DNA of 64,000 nucleotides from Streptomyces fuscichromogenes (GCF_014645815.1 NZ_BMML01000001.1:124001-188000), one strand, 5' to 3'; positions 7,332 through 20,500 are shown, counted from the first letter of the stretch. A program made the numbers and translations. The notes: a model not told the origin generated them from the letters alone.

Positions 7332-10300
7332 TCAGGATCGGGTGGTGTGCCGGGGGCCGTGGCCGGGAGGTGGGGTGAGGGGGGAGCGGTAGGTGCCGGA
7401 CTCGCCCTCGGTGAGCGGGGTTTCCAGGGTCAGGCCGGCGGTGGCCATGCGGTCGTACTCGGTGAGGACGAGCCGCTTGGTTCGGTACTCGCCGAACGCG
7501 GAGATCTCGTTGTTCTTGAGGCCGCCCGACTCGGACTGGAAGGACTCCAGGATGTAGTCGGTGTCCTCGCGGGAGATGCCGTAGAGGTGGAAGAAGTAGG
7601 CGTCCAGCTCGGCGCGCAGTTGGGCGCGGCGGTCGTCGTCCCACTGGAACGGTTCGCCCTCGTCGCCTAGGTCGCGGGCGAGTGGGGTCATGTCGTAGGC
7701 GGTGTAGACGAGTTCGAGGACGCGAGGGAGGAGGAAGGGGAGGTGCGGTTCGAGGGTCGTGGGCGTGGGGACAGGGAGCTGTTTCCAGATGAACAGCTTC
7801 ATATGGGCGTCACTGATCTTCTGTCGGCTCACGAAGTCGAAGATCAGGGACGACTGCGTGGCGATCAGGGCGGCGACCAGCGAGGGTGCGACGCGAGGGA
7901 GCATCAGAGGGTAGGTGTGCAGTGTGGCCACGCGCGGGATGAATGCCGGGATCGACGTGCGTTCGTTGGTTGAGGCAGTCACGTCGCACCAGCCACAGAG
8001 CCAGTCTCGGTCCCAGTGCGCCTCGGAGAGGCGAACGTTGACGCCGGGTACCTCAACCACTCGACCGTTGCGCTCTGTTGAGATCGTCCCCTTCTGCTGG
8101 ACCCAGTTCAGAGGCAGGGCCTGACGCGTCGGGTCACGCAGCTCCTTCTCAGGCAGATAGCTCGGTTGGTTCTGCCGGTTCACCGCAGTCAGACTCTTGA
8201 CGACATCGGCTGCACGGTGGTTGTAGAAGTCGACCATCTTGGCTTCGTACAAAGGCAACATGTGTTCATCACCACGCACAAAGGCATGGCCCTGAAGCTG
8301 CCAATCCTCTTCTTCCAACTCGGCGCGGGTGCGGAAGATGTCACCGTCGTTGGCGCTGCGGAAGATGTACTTGAAGGCGATTTTCCACGGGTCGCCGTCT
8401 CGCGCTTTCTCGTTCTGTAGTACCGGAAAGCGACGGTAGACCGCTGCCGTGAGGTCTGCGTCCCGTCGGTTGCGGAAGATCGGGAGGGTCCCCGTGTTCG
8501 GGTTGATGAGTGCCAGTTCCTCCGGCGTCATCGTGAAGACACAGTTGTCGTCGTCGAGATCGGTGATGTCGGAGAGGAAGAAGCCGAAGCGCGAGGCGGG
8601 CACCCCTACGGAGCGGCCCGTGAGGGCGAGCAAGCAGAACTTGTAGCGAGAGTCCACGCTCTCGAACCACTTGCCTCCCTTCGGCAGTGCAGGAGACGTT
8701 GGCCGCCGATTCTCGAAGTCCAGCAGCGACGCCAGCGTGCCTCTGCGTACGAAGTCGCCGAACAGGAACTGCCCACCGGCGTTCGTAGCGATCGCGGTCG
8801 GGATGATAGAGCCGAAGCGGCCGGTTTGGCTGCACACGGATGAGAAGAGCTCGGTGAACAGCTGATCCGTCTGGAGCTTGGTGACGCCCCCAGCCGTGAG
8901 CCCTTGCGCGCACAGGGGGAAAACGCCTGAGTTCGCCGCGAACATGAAGGTCGACTTCAGCGTTCGGCGCGCAACCTGGTAGCGCTCCGCCTCCTCGGCG
9001 TTCTCTTGCAGCCATTCCGTGATGCGCTTGCGCATGGCGGTACCCGCCAGTTCCGCGATAGACGGTTGCACCACGCTGAAGTACTTCTTGTCCTCGAACT
9101 CGGAACGGTCCCAAGGCGGATTCCCCACCACACAAGAGAACCCCCCAGCCCACCCCGTCCCCGAATCAACGGAACCGGAGCCCGCCCCCGCCGACCCCTC
9201 CCCGTCCTCCGGAACCGCAAAAACCTCCGGGAACTCCAAGTGCCAGTGGAAGAAGGCGTACTGGTCCCGCAACCGCACGATCTCGTCGTGGGTCGACTGC
9301 GGCGCCGCATCCCCCTCGGGATCCTCCAGCCCCCGGAACACCTTGTGCGTGATGGCCGGCGGCGCCTCCTCGCTCTTGACCCAGACGAACGCCGCACACC
9401 ACGCGTCCGCGAGATGCAGGGCCCGCAGATACTCGGCAGAGTTCGCCCAGTCCCGGTAGTCGGCCTCCTTGCGGCGGATGTCCTTCAGCTCACCGGCCGG
9501 TGCCGCCGTGATCCGGCGCAGCCCGCGCGCGAACGAACCGTTGGCGACCTTCGTCTCCGTCTCGACCTCGAACAGGCCACCCTGGCCCTCGCGTTCATGG
9601 GCGTTGCGGGCAAGCAGCTGCCGTGCCCACCCCTCGTCGTCGCCCTCGGCCTTCTTGAACGCCTTGTCGGGGATCCCGTCCCGCATCAGCGCCGGCGTCG
9701 CCCCGATCAGGCCGTTGCCGTGCTTGATGTGGGCGTCGAGGAAGCCGAGCGGACGGCCGGGCTCCATCGCCTCCAGCCACAGCGACACCTTGGCCAGCTC
9801 GACGGCCATGGGGTTGAGGTCGACGCCGTACACACAGCGTGCGACGACCTCGTGCAGCGCATGGTGCACGGCCTTGTCCGTGGGCTCCGGGTTGCGCTCA
9901 CGCACCGCGGCCACCCGCTTGGCGATCCGCCGGGCCGCAGCCACCAGGAAATGCCCCGACCCGCACGCGGGGTCGCAGACCGTGAGGGACAGCAGCTCCT
10001 CGACGATCGTGTCGGCGGGGTCGGGTCGCCCCTCGGCGCTCGCGCGCTGCTCCCCGCGTTTGACGGCGTCGTCGATGACCGGGTTCAGCGTGGAGTCGAG
10101 GAGGGTCTCGGTGAGCGGGGTCGGGGTGTAGTAACTGCCGGTCTTCTTACGGTCGTTGCCGATCCGGTCGACCAGTTCGAAGGTACGGTCGGCCGCGCTG
10201 TGCTTCGGTACCAGCTCCAGCAGCGCCTCGTACACGGACCCCAGTTCCTCGGCGCCCATGCGCAGGTAGTCCACGGGACGCCAGCGCGCGGAACCGGCGT

Positions 10301-11522
10301 CCCGCACGCGGGCCAGGTGCTTGACGGCCTCGAACAAGTGGCGGTTCGCCAGTCGCACCCCCCGCAACGGCTCATCCGCCGGGGTGTCGTTGAAGAGGCC
10401 GCCGAGTCCCTTCAGACCCAGCTCGGGGCGGCCCTGTTCAGAGCCCAGCGCCTCGATCAGCAGCTCAAGGGCGCGGTACTGGTCGTCGTGCGCGGTGCCG
10501 AGGCGTCGTAGCGCATGACGGCGGAGGCGGGCCGTCGAGAAGTAGCGGGTGAAACGGTCGACGGTCCGCTCGTCCGCGTCGGGGTCCAGCAGGGCGCCCC
10601 GGTCCTCGGCCACGAAGAGGAAGATCATGCGGTAGACGAGCCGCAACAGGGCCGTCTGGAAGGCGTGGACGTCCAGGTCGGCGCGGAGGGCGGTGTTGTC
10701 CGGGTGGCTCAGGAAGCCGGTGCCGAGGACGGTGAGGGCGGACTGGACGCCGTCGCGGAAGTGGTCGAGGGCGCGGCTGCCGGACTCTATGGCGACCGTC
10801 CGCCACTTCTCCAGCCAGCACCCCGAGGCCGTCGTCCCCGCCGCCACCGTGAACCGCGACGCGTGCAGCACGCAGTACAGCAGCACGAACTCGCTGAACA
10901 GCTCGCCGTCGAAGATGGCTTCGAGGTCGAAGTCGACGTAGGCGGCCGTGGCGAAGGACGAGGAGTCGCGCAGGAGGCGTACGCGGCGGCCGTTGGTGAG
11001 GACCGCCCACAGGTGGGCCTCGGTGCGGTTGAGGCAGTCCTGGACCATGGACTGCGGGGGGACCTGGCCGGGTGCCGGTCGCTTGTCCAGGTCCTGGTTC
11101 CAGGGGATGAGGTGGACGAGGGCCGGGCCGTGGCGGTGGGAGACCGGGAAGTGCTTGGCGGGGTCGGAGTCGGCCACGATGCCCGCCGCGCCCACCTCCG
11201 TCAGTGCCCCGAAGTCCAGCTTGCGGAAGAGCTGGGCGAGCCAGTCCGTGCCGGCGCGGCCCGTGGGGTCGGCGGCAGGCGCGCCCGTGTTCGGGTCCGA
11301 GGGCAGGGCGGCACGCAGGTCGCGCCAGAGGGGCTTGAGGTACTCCCAGGCGCGCTCGGCCTCGTCGCGCACGGGCACCGAGGCGGGCAGGCCGTAGTCG
11401 GCGGGCTTGCTGCCCGGTAGGTTCCGGCCCTCGGCGATGCGCAGCAGCATGTCGGCGGGGAGCAGGCCGCCGACCGTGGTGACGGCGGTGAAGGCCAGGG
11501 CGGTGCGGGTGGCGGCGGACAT
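7332..11522 (-). CDS. large N6-adenine DNA methyltransferase (Eco57I/PglX/DrmMI-like)
   Basis: This 1396-residue protein has the gamma-class adenine methyltransferase core: motif I VCDPACGSGHFLVAAARR near residue 515 (AdoMet binding) and motif IV NPPW near 800 (catalysis). A long N-terminal helical region precedes the core, and a C-terminal target-recognition region (about 960-1330) follows it. The GRPLGFLDAHIKHGNGLIG segment is typical of the Eco57I-type family. The size and layout fit PglX/BrxX and DrmMI, which mark self DNA in BREX and DISARM. No separate endonuclease domain was recognised. Its ATG overlaps the helicase stop by one base (TGATG), so the two are translationally coupled. Confidence 0.88.
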   Translation of the reverse strand: MSAATRTALAFTAVTTVGGLLPADMLLRIAEGRNLPGSKPADYGLPASVPVRDEAERAWEYLKPLWRDLRAALPSDPNTGAPAADPTGRAGTDWLAQLFRKLDFGALTEVGAAGIVADSDPAKHFPVSHRHGPALVHLIPWNQDLDKRPAPGQVPPQSMVQDCLNRTEAHLWAVLTNGRRVRLLRDSSSFATAAYVDFDLEAIFDGELFSEFVLLYCVLHASRFTVAAGTTASGCWLEKWRTVAIESGSRALDHFRDGVQSALTVLGTGFLSHPDNTALRADLDVHAFQTALLRLVYRMIFLFVAEDRGALLDPDADERTVDRFTRYFSTARLRRHALRRLGTAHDDQYRALELLIEALGSEQGRPELGLKGLGGLFNDTPADEPLRGVRLANRHLFEAVKHLARVRDAGSARWRPVDYLRMGAEELGSVYEALLELVPKHSAADRTFELVDRIGNDRKKTGSYYTPTPLTETLLDSTLNPVIDDAVKRGEQRASAEGRPDPADTIVEELLSLTVCDPACGSGHFLVAAARRIAKRVAAVRERNPEPTDKAVHHALHEVVARCVYGVDLNPMAVELAKVSLWLEAMEPGRPLGFLDAHIKHGNGLIGATPALMRDGIPDKAFKKAEGDDEGWARQLLARNAHEREGQGGLFEVETETKVANGSFARGLRRITAAPAGELKDIRRKEADYRDWANSAEYLRALHLADAWCAAFVWVKSEEAPPAITHKVFRGLEDPEGDAAPQSTHDEIVRLRDQYAFFHWHLEFPEVFAVPEDGEGSAGAGSGSVDSGTGWAGGFSCVVGNPPWDRSEFEDKKYFSVVQPSIAELAGTAMRKRITEWLQENAEEAERYQVARRTLKSTFMFAANSGVFPLCAQGLTAGGVTKLQTDQLFTELFSSVCSQTGRFGSIIPTAIATNAGGQFLFGDFVRRGTLASLLDFENRRPTSPALPKGGKWFESVDSRYKFCLLALTGRSVGVPASRFGFFLSDITDLDDDNCVFTMTPEELALINPNTGTLPIFRNRRDADLTAAVYRRFPVLQNEKARDGDPWKIAFKYIFRSANDGDIFRTRAELEEEDWQLQGHAFVRGDEHMLPLYEAKMVDFYNHRAADVVKSLTAVNRQNQPSYLPEKELRDPTRQALPLNWVQQKGTISTERNGRVVEVPGVNVRLSEAHWDRDWLCGWCDVTASTNERTSIPAFIPRVATLHTYPLMLPRVAPSLVAALIATQSSLIFDFVSRQKISDAHMKLFIWKQLPVPTPTTLEPHLPFLLPRVLELVYTAYDMTPLARDLGDEGEPFQWDDDRRAQLRAELDAYFFHLYGISREDTDYILESFQSESGGLKNNEISAFGEYRTKRLVLTEYDRMATAGLTLETPLTEGESGTYRSPLTPPPGHGPRHTTRS

Positions 11523-14473
11523 CAGGCTTCGGCTCCGGGCGAGAGAGAGACGGGCTGCTGGGGGAGGTAGACGTACACGCCTAGCACGTCGGCAGGCTCC
11601 TGCGGGACGACCTTCAGGCCGCGGACGATCTCCTCGTTGGCCTTGCGGACCCGGCGGTGGGAGGCGTCGAGGTCGGCGGCCAGGCGGGTGCCGTACTCGG
11701 TGAGGTGCGCGGCGAGATCCGGCAGGCCGTCCAGCGTGCGGGTGATGTGGTTGGTGGCCGACTGCTCGTGGGTGTTGGCCGTCGCGCGGGCAGAGAGGAG
11801 GGCGGTGGCCGCGGTGTCGTCCAGCCAGCGGGCGCGGGAGGGCCTGCCCTCGTAGGCGAGGAGGCGGGCGTCCTCGGCGACCACCTGCCGCTCGCCCGTA
11901 CGGGACGGGAGGGTGAGGTGGAAGCGGTAGCGGACCAGGAGGAGCGTGGTGGTCGTGGTGACCGCGTCCGTCGTCACTACGCCGCAGCGACGGGCCGGGC
12001 GAGGGCCCAGGGCGTTCACGTCCAGGGCCGAGTCCAGGACGTACGAGGCGATTGCCCCGATTGCGGGGTCGGTGCGGACCAAGGCCGCCTCGCCGCGGGC
12101 GATCGCCGGGGTGGTGCGGAACGGGATCTGGCGGTCCTCCTCGACGAGGCGGTTGCCGAGGGTGGCGGCGAGGGCGTCGCGCAGGCCGGCCGGGGTGCCG
12201 CCGACCTGGGCGGTGAAGTCGCCGGTGTCGTCGCGGGGGTCGCGGACCAGGGCGTCCAGGTCACGGAGCGCCTCCAGGGCGAAGCCGCGGACCTCGTCGG
12301 CGCCGCCGAGCGCGGCCCGTACGGCGGTGACCTCGCGGGCCACCTCCTCGGGGTGGATGGCGCGCTGGGCGTACTTGGAGCGGGAGGTCTTCTCCCGTTC
12401 GGCGGCGGAGTTCCACTCGCGCTCGATGCGCTCGAACGACTCCTGATGGGTGTCCATCTCGAACAGGCTCTCCTGGCTGCCCTGGCGTCCGTGCAGCAGC
12501 AGCCACTCCACGACGGCGTCGGTGACGCCGGAGGCGGTCTCGTCGGGGACGGAGACGGAGATGCCCAGGTCCTTCTTGATCTGCCGGTGCTTGGCGAAGA
12601 GCACCTCCAGGACCTTGCCGTCGATGCCGTTGTCCTCGCCGAACATGGTGATGACACGGACCTGGTCGCGCTTCTGGCCGTAACGGTCGACGCGGCCCTC
12701 GCGCTGGTCGTGGCGGGTCGGGTTCCAGGCCAGGTCGTAGTGGACGACGGCGTCGAAGTGGTGCTGGAGGTTGACGCCCTCGGAGAGGCAGTCAGTGGCG
12801 ATCAGCACGCGGCGGACGGCGGGGTCGTCGGCGGCCTCCTCGGCGGCCTCGGCGGCGAGCTGCTCGATCCGTTCCAGGCGCTGCTGCGGGGAGAGGGTGC
12901 CGGTCACGGCGGCGATCTTCGTCTTCCTGCCGAGCTTGCCGTCCAGTTCCTCGGCGAGGTACTCGGCGGTGGGGATGTAGCGGCAGAAGACGATCGGGTG
13001 GTAGCCGTCGGCGATCAGTTTCTTCAGGTGCCCGGTGAGCGCCTTCAGCTTCGCGTCCTCGGCCGGTCCCACCAACTGCGCGGCCCGCTGGGCCAGATCG
13101 AGCAGCCGGGCGCCCGCGTCCTCCGTCTCGGCGGCGCCCGGTGCGACGTCCATGCCCTCCAGCCGGTCGTTATCCGCGGAGTCGGAGGCCACCGGGGCGC
13201 CCAGCATGTCCGCCTCGTGCGCGGTGCGGGCCGTGGCGGACTCAGAGCGGGTCTTCAGGGTCTGCGCGGCGGCCGCCGGCGAGGAGACCATCGAGCGCAG
13301 CAGCGCGATCACGGACCACCAGGCGATACGAGCCTCTCGCCTGCCCTGCGCGTCGGCCGCCTGGACACGGTCCCTGGCGTAGGCGATGGCATCGTCGAGC
13401 AGCGCCCGGTAGGCGGGGGTCAGCCTGTACTTCTCGTCCTTCGTCCAGCGGTCGGACGGGAACGCGGTCCGCTCGACCAGGGAGTCGTCGGCGAGGCCGT
13501 CCTCCTTGGTCAGGTAGTCGCGGACGTCGGCGCGCTTACGGGCCACGAAGTGCTCGGCCAGCTTCGCGCGCCCCGCCGGGGTCTCCAGGTTCAGCGTCGC
13601 CAGTTCGGGTCGCACCAGGCCGAGGAGGTTGCGGAAGGCGGACTCCTTGCCGGAGTGCGGGGTCGCGGTCAGCAGCAGCAGATGGCGGTCGGCGTCGGCG
13701 GAGACCCTGCGCAGCAGCTCGTAGCGGAGCTGGTTGGAAGCGGATGAGGCGGCACCCTGCGCGGGGTCGTCGGCGGCCACGCAGGTGTGCGCCTCGTCGA
13801 CGATCACCAGGTCGGGGCAGTGCCGAACGAAGTCCTCGCGGTGGCGCGTCGACTTGATGAAGTCCGTCGAGATGATCGTGAACGGGTGCTTGTCGAACAG
13901 GGACTGGCCCAGCTCCAGGCCGCGCTCCAGGCGTGACACCGTGGAGGCCAGGACCAGTTCGGCGTCGATGCCGAACTTCTCCCGCAGCTCGCCCTGCCAC
14001 TGCTCGGCCAGCGCCGGGGAGCACAGCACGGCCAGCCGGGTCGCCTCGCCCTGCGCGAGCAGCTCCTTGGCGATCAGGCCCGCCTCGACCGTCTTGCCGA
14101 TGCCGACGTCGTCCGAGATCAGCAGCCGTACGGTCCGCTGGCGCAACGCCATCAGCAGCGGGACGAGCTGGTAGGCCCGGGGTTCCACGGCGATCGACGC
14201 CAGTGAGCGGAACGGGCCCGCGCCCGAACGGAACCCGATGCGCAGGGCCGTGCGCAGCAGGCCGGCAGCGCGCTGGTCGCCCAGGTCGGCCGGGCTCGGC
14301 GCCGCGAACTCGGCCGGACGCACGTCCTCGAACGCCGGGAAGACGGCCGCGACGTCGTCCTCGCTCCCGCCTAGCGGGCGCAGTACCAGCATGTCGGGGG
14401 CGCTCTCCGGCAGCACCACCCATTCCCGGCCGCGGGCGGCGACCAGCGAACCGGCTGTGTACGTGAGGCTCAT
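11522..14473 (-). CDS. SNF2/HepA-type helicase (DrmD-like)
   Basis: This 983-residue SF2 ATPase has motif I DDVGIGKT at residues 121-128, a Walker B DEAH at 226-229 ([10 protein letters not shown]), motif [12 protein letters not shown] near 258, and the SNF2 motif [14 protein letters not shown] near 590. The N-terminus ([14 protein letters not shown]) resembles the RapA/HepA and DrmD group. DrmD is the SNF2-like helicase of class 1 DISARM, where it sits next to an adenine methyltransferase as here. It probably translocates on duplex DNA. It starts 49 bases after the kinase-helicase gene and overlaps the methyltransferase gene. A tail of about 300 residues after the helicase core is unassigned. 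Confidence 0.88.
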   Translation of the reverse strand: MSLTYTAGSLVAARGREWVVLPESAPDMLVLRPLGGSEDDVAAVFPAFEDVRPAEFAAPSPADLGDQRAAGLLRTALRIGFRSGAGPFRSLASIAVEPRAYQLVPLLMALRQRTVRLLISDDVGIGKTVEAGLIAKELLAQGEATRLAVLCSPALAEQWQGELREKFGIDAELVLASTVSRLERGLELGQSLFDKHPFTIISTDFIKSTRHREDFVRHCPDLVIVDEAHTCVAADDPAQGAASSASNQLRYELLRRVSADADRHLLLLTATPHSGKESAFRNLLGLVRPELATLNLETPAGRAKLAEHFVARKRADVRDYLTKEDGLADDSLVERTAFPSDRWTKDEKYRLTPAYRALLDDAIAYARDRVQAADAQGRREARIAWWSVIALLRSMVSSPAAAAQTLKTRSESATARTAHEADMLGAPVASDSADNDRLEGMDVAPGAAETEDAGARLLDLAQRAAQLVGPAEDAKLKALTGHLKKLIADGYHPIVFCRYIPTAEYLAEELDGKLGRKTKIAAVTGTLSPQQRLERIEQLAAEAAEEAADDPAVRRVLIATDCLSEGVNLQHHFDAVVHYDLAWNPTRHDQREGRVDRYGQKRDQVRVITMFGEDNGIDGKVLEVLFAKHRQIKKDLGISVSVPDETASGVTDAVVEWLLLHGRQGSQESLFEMDTHQESFERIEREWNSAAEREKTSRSKYAQRAIHPEEVAREVTAVRAALGGADEVRGFALEALRDLDALVRDPRDDTGDFTAQVGGTPAGLRDALAATLGNRLVEEDRQIPFRTTPAIARGEAALVRTDPAIGAIASYVLDSALDVNALGPRPARRCGVVTTDAVTTTTTLLLVRYRFHLTLPSRTGERQVVAEDARLLAYEGRPSRARWLDDTAATALLSARATANTHEQSATNHITRTLDGLPDLAAHLTEYGTRLAADLDASHRRVRKANEEIVRGLKVVPQEPADVLGVYVYLPQQPVSLSPGAEA

Positions 14474-14522
14474 GAGATGTCTCGGTTCCTAGAGGTCGGG
14501 AGGCCGGGAGCCGGCGAGGCGG

Positions 14523-17500
14523 TCAACGGAGGTGGAAGTAGGCGGCGTTGTGGTCCGCGATGGCGTCCCAGTCCGCGTCTGTCGGGAAGCGCAGGACGTC
14601 CCAGCCGACGTCCTCCAGGCGATAGCCGGCCTCGACGTCGCGCGTGGAGTCGGCCGGGTGTCCGGGAACGTCGATGAACACCGCAAGGTTGGCGCCGTCC
14701 AGGTGGAAGACGAGGTCGGGGCATGCGGCCGCCCCGTCGACGAGGACGTTGACCTCGTCCGGCAGCCGGTAGCCCTTCGCCCGCAGCCAGCCGAGCAGGT
14801 CGCCCTGCGCGACCAGGGCCGTCAGATCCGCCTCCACCGGCGTCGGTGTCGGCGTTGGTGTCGGTGTCGGCGAGGTGCTGTCGGACGCGGCACCGTCGCT
14901 CGCCGCGGGAGCGAGCCTGCGGAACTGTTCGCTGCGGGACTCGCCGCGGTCCTTCCGCTCGGTACGGGCGTGGGCCAGCCGCGCCAGCAGCGGGCGGGCG
15001 GCATGGCGGCTCAGCTGGCGATGGTGTGTCTGGTTGGCGTAGGTCAGCAGGCAGGCGTAGCAGCCGCGGGCGCACTCCTCGCCGTCCGCCGGGCCGCCAT
15101 CGTCCTCGCCGGTCTCCGGGTCGAAGTGGCAGATGTCCAGGGCGGTCCGGGCGGCCTCGGCGAGGGCGTCCGCGTCGTGCTGGATCCGGCGCAGCACACC
15201 GGCGCCGCCCTCCGCGGCCTCCGTGAACAGCATGCGGCGGCGCGGGCCGTCGTCCGGCGGCAGCAGCTCCGCGGTCAGCTCGGAGTCCTCCAGTTCGAAC
15301 GCCGCCTCGATGCCGCGCTCCAGCGCGTACAGGAACGACCACGCGACCGGCTCGGGCTGCGGCTCGTCCAGGGTGACCACGAGGATGTTGCGGCGGTCCT
15401 CCACGTAGGGCAGGACTCGCTTCTTGCGGCGTTTCTCGTTGCCGTCCTCGTCGACCACCGGCATGCCGGTGCCCTCGATGGCGTCCGCGGCGGCCCGGTC
15501 GTTGAGCCAGCGGCCGTCGCCCAGGTCCAGCCAGTAGCCGTCCAGCTCGCCCTTGTCGCGGACCCGGCCCAGGTTGGTGATCCGGACGGTCGCCGAGTCG
15601 CCGTAGTCCAGGTCGAGGACGGGCGCGCCGTCGGAGTCGGCGACATGCGAGGTGAGGCGCCCCTTGCGGGCACCGTGGTCCTGGAACGCGTACGAGGTCT
15701 CCAGGCGGAAACCGGCCCGGCGGCGCTCCTCCTCGTCGGAGGAGATCCGCTCCCGCGGCGTGGTGTACACGGTGTGCAGGTGGAGCAGCCCGGTGCGCTT
15801 GCCCCGCAGCGTCTCACCGCACATCACGCAGATGTCGGAGCCGGCCTTGACCTCGTAGTGGTAGCCGCAGCCGTCGCAGCGCCGTGCCTCCGCCGTCGCC
15901 AGATCACCGGAAGCGTCCGGCGGCAGCTGGACCCGGGTGACCTGGTAACGGGCGCCCTCGTGGTAGATCAGCGCGCCGGGGCCGAACTCTCGGATCGCCA
16001 GGAACCGGGGGCGCTGCAGGTAGTCGCCGTCGGCGTTGCGGCGGTTGCCGGAGCGCGGGATGTACGCGGCCAGCGGCAGGCGCGGGAAGCTGTAGCCGGG
16101 CAGGAACCCCTCGGACGCCAGATAGCGGTACGGATTGAAGTCGCTCATCACCGACTTGCTGTCGACCGAGCGGTTGAGCAGCAGGTTCGTCTGGGTTTCG
16201 GCCTCCCGGCGGCGGCTGCGCGCCCGGCCCTGCTCACCCGGGGAGAGCGTGTGGTCGACGACGCGCTTGTTCTGCTCGTACTGGTCGATCACGGCCGCCC
16301 GGAACAGCTGACGCCACCGGTCGAACGAGGCGTCGAACTCCTTCGGGGCCCGCTCGATCCGGTCCTCGATCCACTCGTCGTACCACCAGGTCGTCGCCTC
16401 GAAGTCGCTGATCAGCGGAGCGAGGACGGTACGGGCGGTTGCGACCGCGCGGCTGCGGGCGTCCTCGGCCAGGGAGAGATCGCGGATGTGGGGGAGGAGC
16501 GGCAGCGGCATCTGCGGGTCGGGACGGTCGTCGCCGTCGGGGTCGTAGGCGACGTCGACGACGTCCGGGACCGCGATGCCGAGCTTCATGCCGGTCTCCG
16601 CCAGCCAGATGCCCTGCAGGTGGGAGCGGACCAGATCCTCGTTGGCGAGGTCCAGGCGCGGCGGGGCCACCTGCCCCGACACCATGTCCTGGGATCTGCG
16701 GAAGTAGTACTGGTCGTGGCTGTTGCCCGTCGCGCAGTACGTGGTGACCAGCGCCGGCTGGCCGGAGCGGCCCGCCCGGCCCGAGCGCTGCGCGTAGTTC
16801 GCCGGGGTCGGCGGCACATTGCGCATCATCACGGCGTTGAGCGAAGAGATGTCCACGCCCAGTTCCATCGTCGGCGAGCAGTACAGCAGGGGCAGTTCGG
16901 CGTCACGGAACAACTGCTCGCGCTCCAGCCGGTCCTCCGGGGTGACCTGCGCGGTGTGTTCGCGCGCGTACAGGCCTGACAGCTCGGCGGCCGCGGTCCG
17001 GTACAGGTCGCGGAAGAACGGGTTGACGCGCGGGCCCTCGCCGCTGCTGTAGGTGCGCGCCAGCGGGTCGACCGCGCCCCGCTCGCCGTTCCCGGCCCGC
17101 CAGATCAGCGCGGCGGCCGACACCCGGTATCCGGTGCGTCGCTGGGCCGCGCGGCGTCGGTAGGCCGGGCCGGACTGCTCGGGGGTCGCGTCCACCTCGC
17201 GCACCAGCTCCGCGTCCCGCAGCACCTTCAGCAGGTCCTCGATGACGCTCTGGACGTCGTCCAGGGAACCGGTGGGCGGGCGCAGTTCGGGCATGTTCCG
17301 CTGCAGGTACTTGCCGAACTTGCCGCGGGCCGACAGGAACAGCGCGGAGCGCTCCATGCCGGGCCGTGAGCCGTACGGGTAAGCGGTGCCGACGGCCGGA
17401 CGGTCGCTCTCGCCCAGCACCCACGGCCCGGTCAGACGCTCCTCGCTGGCCCGCTGCAGGGTGTCGAAGTCGTCGCGGAAGTACTGCACGTCGATGGCGA

Positions 17501-20500
17501 GGGCACGCCGCATGAAGTCGAGCAGCGTACGGGCGATCTCCTCGCGCAGCGCCGGGTCGGCGTCGCGGAGCACGGCGTGGGCGGACCGCCAGCGTTCGGG
17601 GTTGGCGGCGAGCCAGCCCAGGTCCTCGTAGTCGATCCGCAGCAGCCCGGTCTGCTCCAGGTTCGGCATCGTGATGCGCCACCCGCGCTCCAGGTCGCGG
17701 TAGAGGCGGTATCCGACGACGTCCCGGAAGGCCTTCGTCGCCCGTCGCTCCATGGACGGGGCCAGGTCGGCGCCCGCCGCGTACTCGCGGGGCGTCAGGC
17801 CCATCGCCTCGGTGACGGCCTCGGCGAGGTCGTCGTGACGCAGCCCCTCCTCGCCCGACCGGACCGCGGCCTGGTGGAGGGCGCCGCGCAACTGGGTCAC
17901 CTGGGCGAAGTCGTTGAAGTGCCCGGCCTGCAGCGAGGCGTCCTGCCGGTTGTCGACGAAGGTGAGGAGCTTGCGCGCTTCCTTGCCCAGGCTCTCCTCG
18001 GGCACCGCGCGCAGGGACTTCACGATCGACGCGGAGATCAGCGAGGTCGCCGACGAGCGGCCCTCCTGGTCCAGGGTGGCCAGCTTGGCGAAGTCCCGGC
18101 CGCGGGTCTGCTCGTAGGAGACCTGGCAGTGCACGCAGAACAGGAACGGAGCGGGGACGAACGCCGCCACCAGCCCCTCACCGGACTCGTTGCCGTGCGC
18201 GTCCACGACGACACGCTTGGGCACCCGCGGCTTGTAGGACTTCTTGACGACCGTCACGCCCTGCGCGTCCGGCTCCAGCCATGACTCCGGGAGCCGTCTG
18301 TCGTCCACGGCCTTCTGCGGGTCGGCGGGCCACTCGTAGTCCTCCCCGGGCATGCCCAGGTACAGGTAGCCCTCGCCCTCGCGGCCGCCGGAGGCGGAGG
18401 TGTCGCGACGCGGTTCGTACCGGAACGCGCCGCCGTCCTCGGTGCGCCAGACGGTCAGGTACTCCTGGCCGCACTCGCGGCAGAACGCCAGCGGGAACAG
18501 CGGCTTGCCGTCGCTGCCCGGCTGCTCCAGCTGGTAGGTGCGGGTGAGCGGCCGGGTGAGCGGATCCTCCAGCGTCGTGTAGACGGTGTCGCCCTTGGAG
18601 AGGAACTGGTGCAGCCGGAACGCGAACAGCGGCCGCTCCGTCACCGGATGCTTGGCCTGCGCACCCGCCTCCAGGGTCGTGCGGATCGCCTCCCGCACGC
18701 TCTCCTCGGCCACCCCCGACCCGGCGGCCAGCTCGGCCGCCGCCGCTTCGACGGTGTCCGGGGCACAGCGGCGCAACCGCCCCGTACCCTCCTCGTGCTC
18801 CAGCCCGAAGCGGGACTCCACCCAGCGGGCCAGCGTGTCCTTCGTGAGCGCCTCGTACGAGCGGGGCGCCGCCGGCACCCGCAGCCGTTCGGCGGGCACG
18901 GTCTCGGGCGGCTCGTCGGTCGCCCTGACCAGGGTCTCGCCGATGACCCGCTTGGGCAGCACCGTCGTACCGAACAGCCGGCCGGCGACCCTGGCCACCT
19001 CGCGCTGCTGGTCCTCCCAGGAGCCCTCGGTGGACATGGTCGCCGAGGTGCCGATGCACTGCAGGGTCGCGGATGCCCGGCAGGCCTCACGTACCCGGCG
19101 GATCAGGAAGGCCACGTCCGCGCCCTGCCGGCCACGGTAGGTGTGCAGCTCGTCGAAGACGAGGAACTGCAGCCCGTCGGCCATGCGGATCAGGCTGGAC
19201 CGGTCGTCCGGCCGGGTCAGCATCAGCTCCAGCATCACGTAGTTGGTCAGCAGGATGTCCGGAGGGTTCCTGCGCAGCTCACGACGGTCCTCGTCGGACT
19301 CTTGGCCGGTGTAGCGGGCGAAGGTGACCGGCTCGCGGCCCTTCCCGAACCCGTTGCGCAGGTACTTCTTCAGCTCCTCCACCTGGGAGTTGGCCAGCGC
19401 GTTCATCGGGTAGACGATGATCGCGCGTACCCGGCCGCCCGCGCTCGCCCCCGCCGCCTGACGCTCCTTCAGTACCTGGTTAACGATCGGGACGATGTAC
19501 GACAGCGACTTGCCGGAACCGGTTCCGGTGGTGAGGACGTAGGAGTCGCCCGCCTGTGCGGCCTCGATCGCCTGCCGCTGGTGGAGGTGGAAGGTCAGCG
19601 GCCGGCCGTCGGGGCGGAGGGAGGTCTCCTTCTTGCCGGCCTGGAAGATCTCCGCGCACTTGGAGTGCAGCACGCCGTCGCGCACGAGGTCGGTGACCTG
19701 GCCGCCGTCCGCGAAGAACGGGTTCAGCGACAGCCAGGGATCGGGCCACTGCGACTTCGCCGCCAGGTCGTCCTCGACGAAGCCGGTGATCCGGGCGTCC
19801 CGGATCACCGTCGCGCTCCTGGTGAAGCTCTCGTACTCGGTGATCAGGTCGGTGTGTATGCCGAAGACGTCCATCGTCTCGGGCAGTCGCGGCTGTCTGC
19901 GCGGTACGGATACCGGCGCGGCCGCGGCGGGCTCGGGAAGCAGCGCGCGCAGCCGTGCCACCGGGTCCATCACCTGCCAGTGCGGAGCCAGCAGGGCGGC
20001 CGTGTCGTCCGGAGCGAGGGCGAGCGGGACCAGTACCTCACGCACCTGGGCGGCGTTCTCCGGCCGCAGCTCGGCGTCCTTCTCCAGGAGGCGGTCCACC
20101 AGCCGGACCAGCTCCGTGGGCAGGTCGGGACGGACCAGGGTCAACCGCGGAGGCCGCTCGTGCTGGTGCTGTTCGGAGAGCTCGAAAGGGGTCCTGGCGG
20201 AGAAGGGCGGCCGCCCTATCAGAAGCTCGTACAGGATGCAGCCGAGCGCGTAGAGGTCGGCCGCGGCGGAGACCCGTTCGGCACGGAACTGCTCGGGGGC
20301 CATGTAGCGGGCCGTGCCGACACTGACGCCCGTGCTGGTCAGCCGCGTCTGGTCGGGATCGTCGACGACCGAACCCATGCCGAAGTCGAGGACCTTGACG
20401 GTGCCGTCGCGGGTCAGCATCACATTGGCCGGCTTCAGATCGCGGTGCACGACCCCGGCGGTGTGCGCGGCCGTGAGTCCGGCGGCGATCTGCGCGCCTG

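Noticed and set aside
9006..10511. Long rightward open frame inside the methyltransferase gene
   Set aside because: It lies opposite a gene with clear motifs; its translation is rich in Arg, Gly and Pro with no domain. The same applies to long antisense frames at 11657-13747, 14532-16979, 18609-21038 and 58311-60176.
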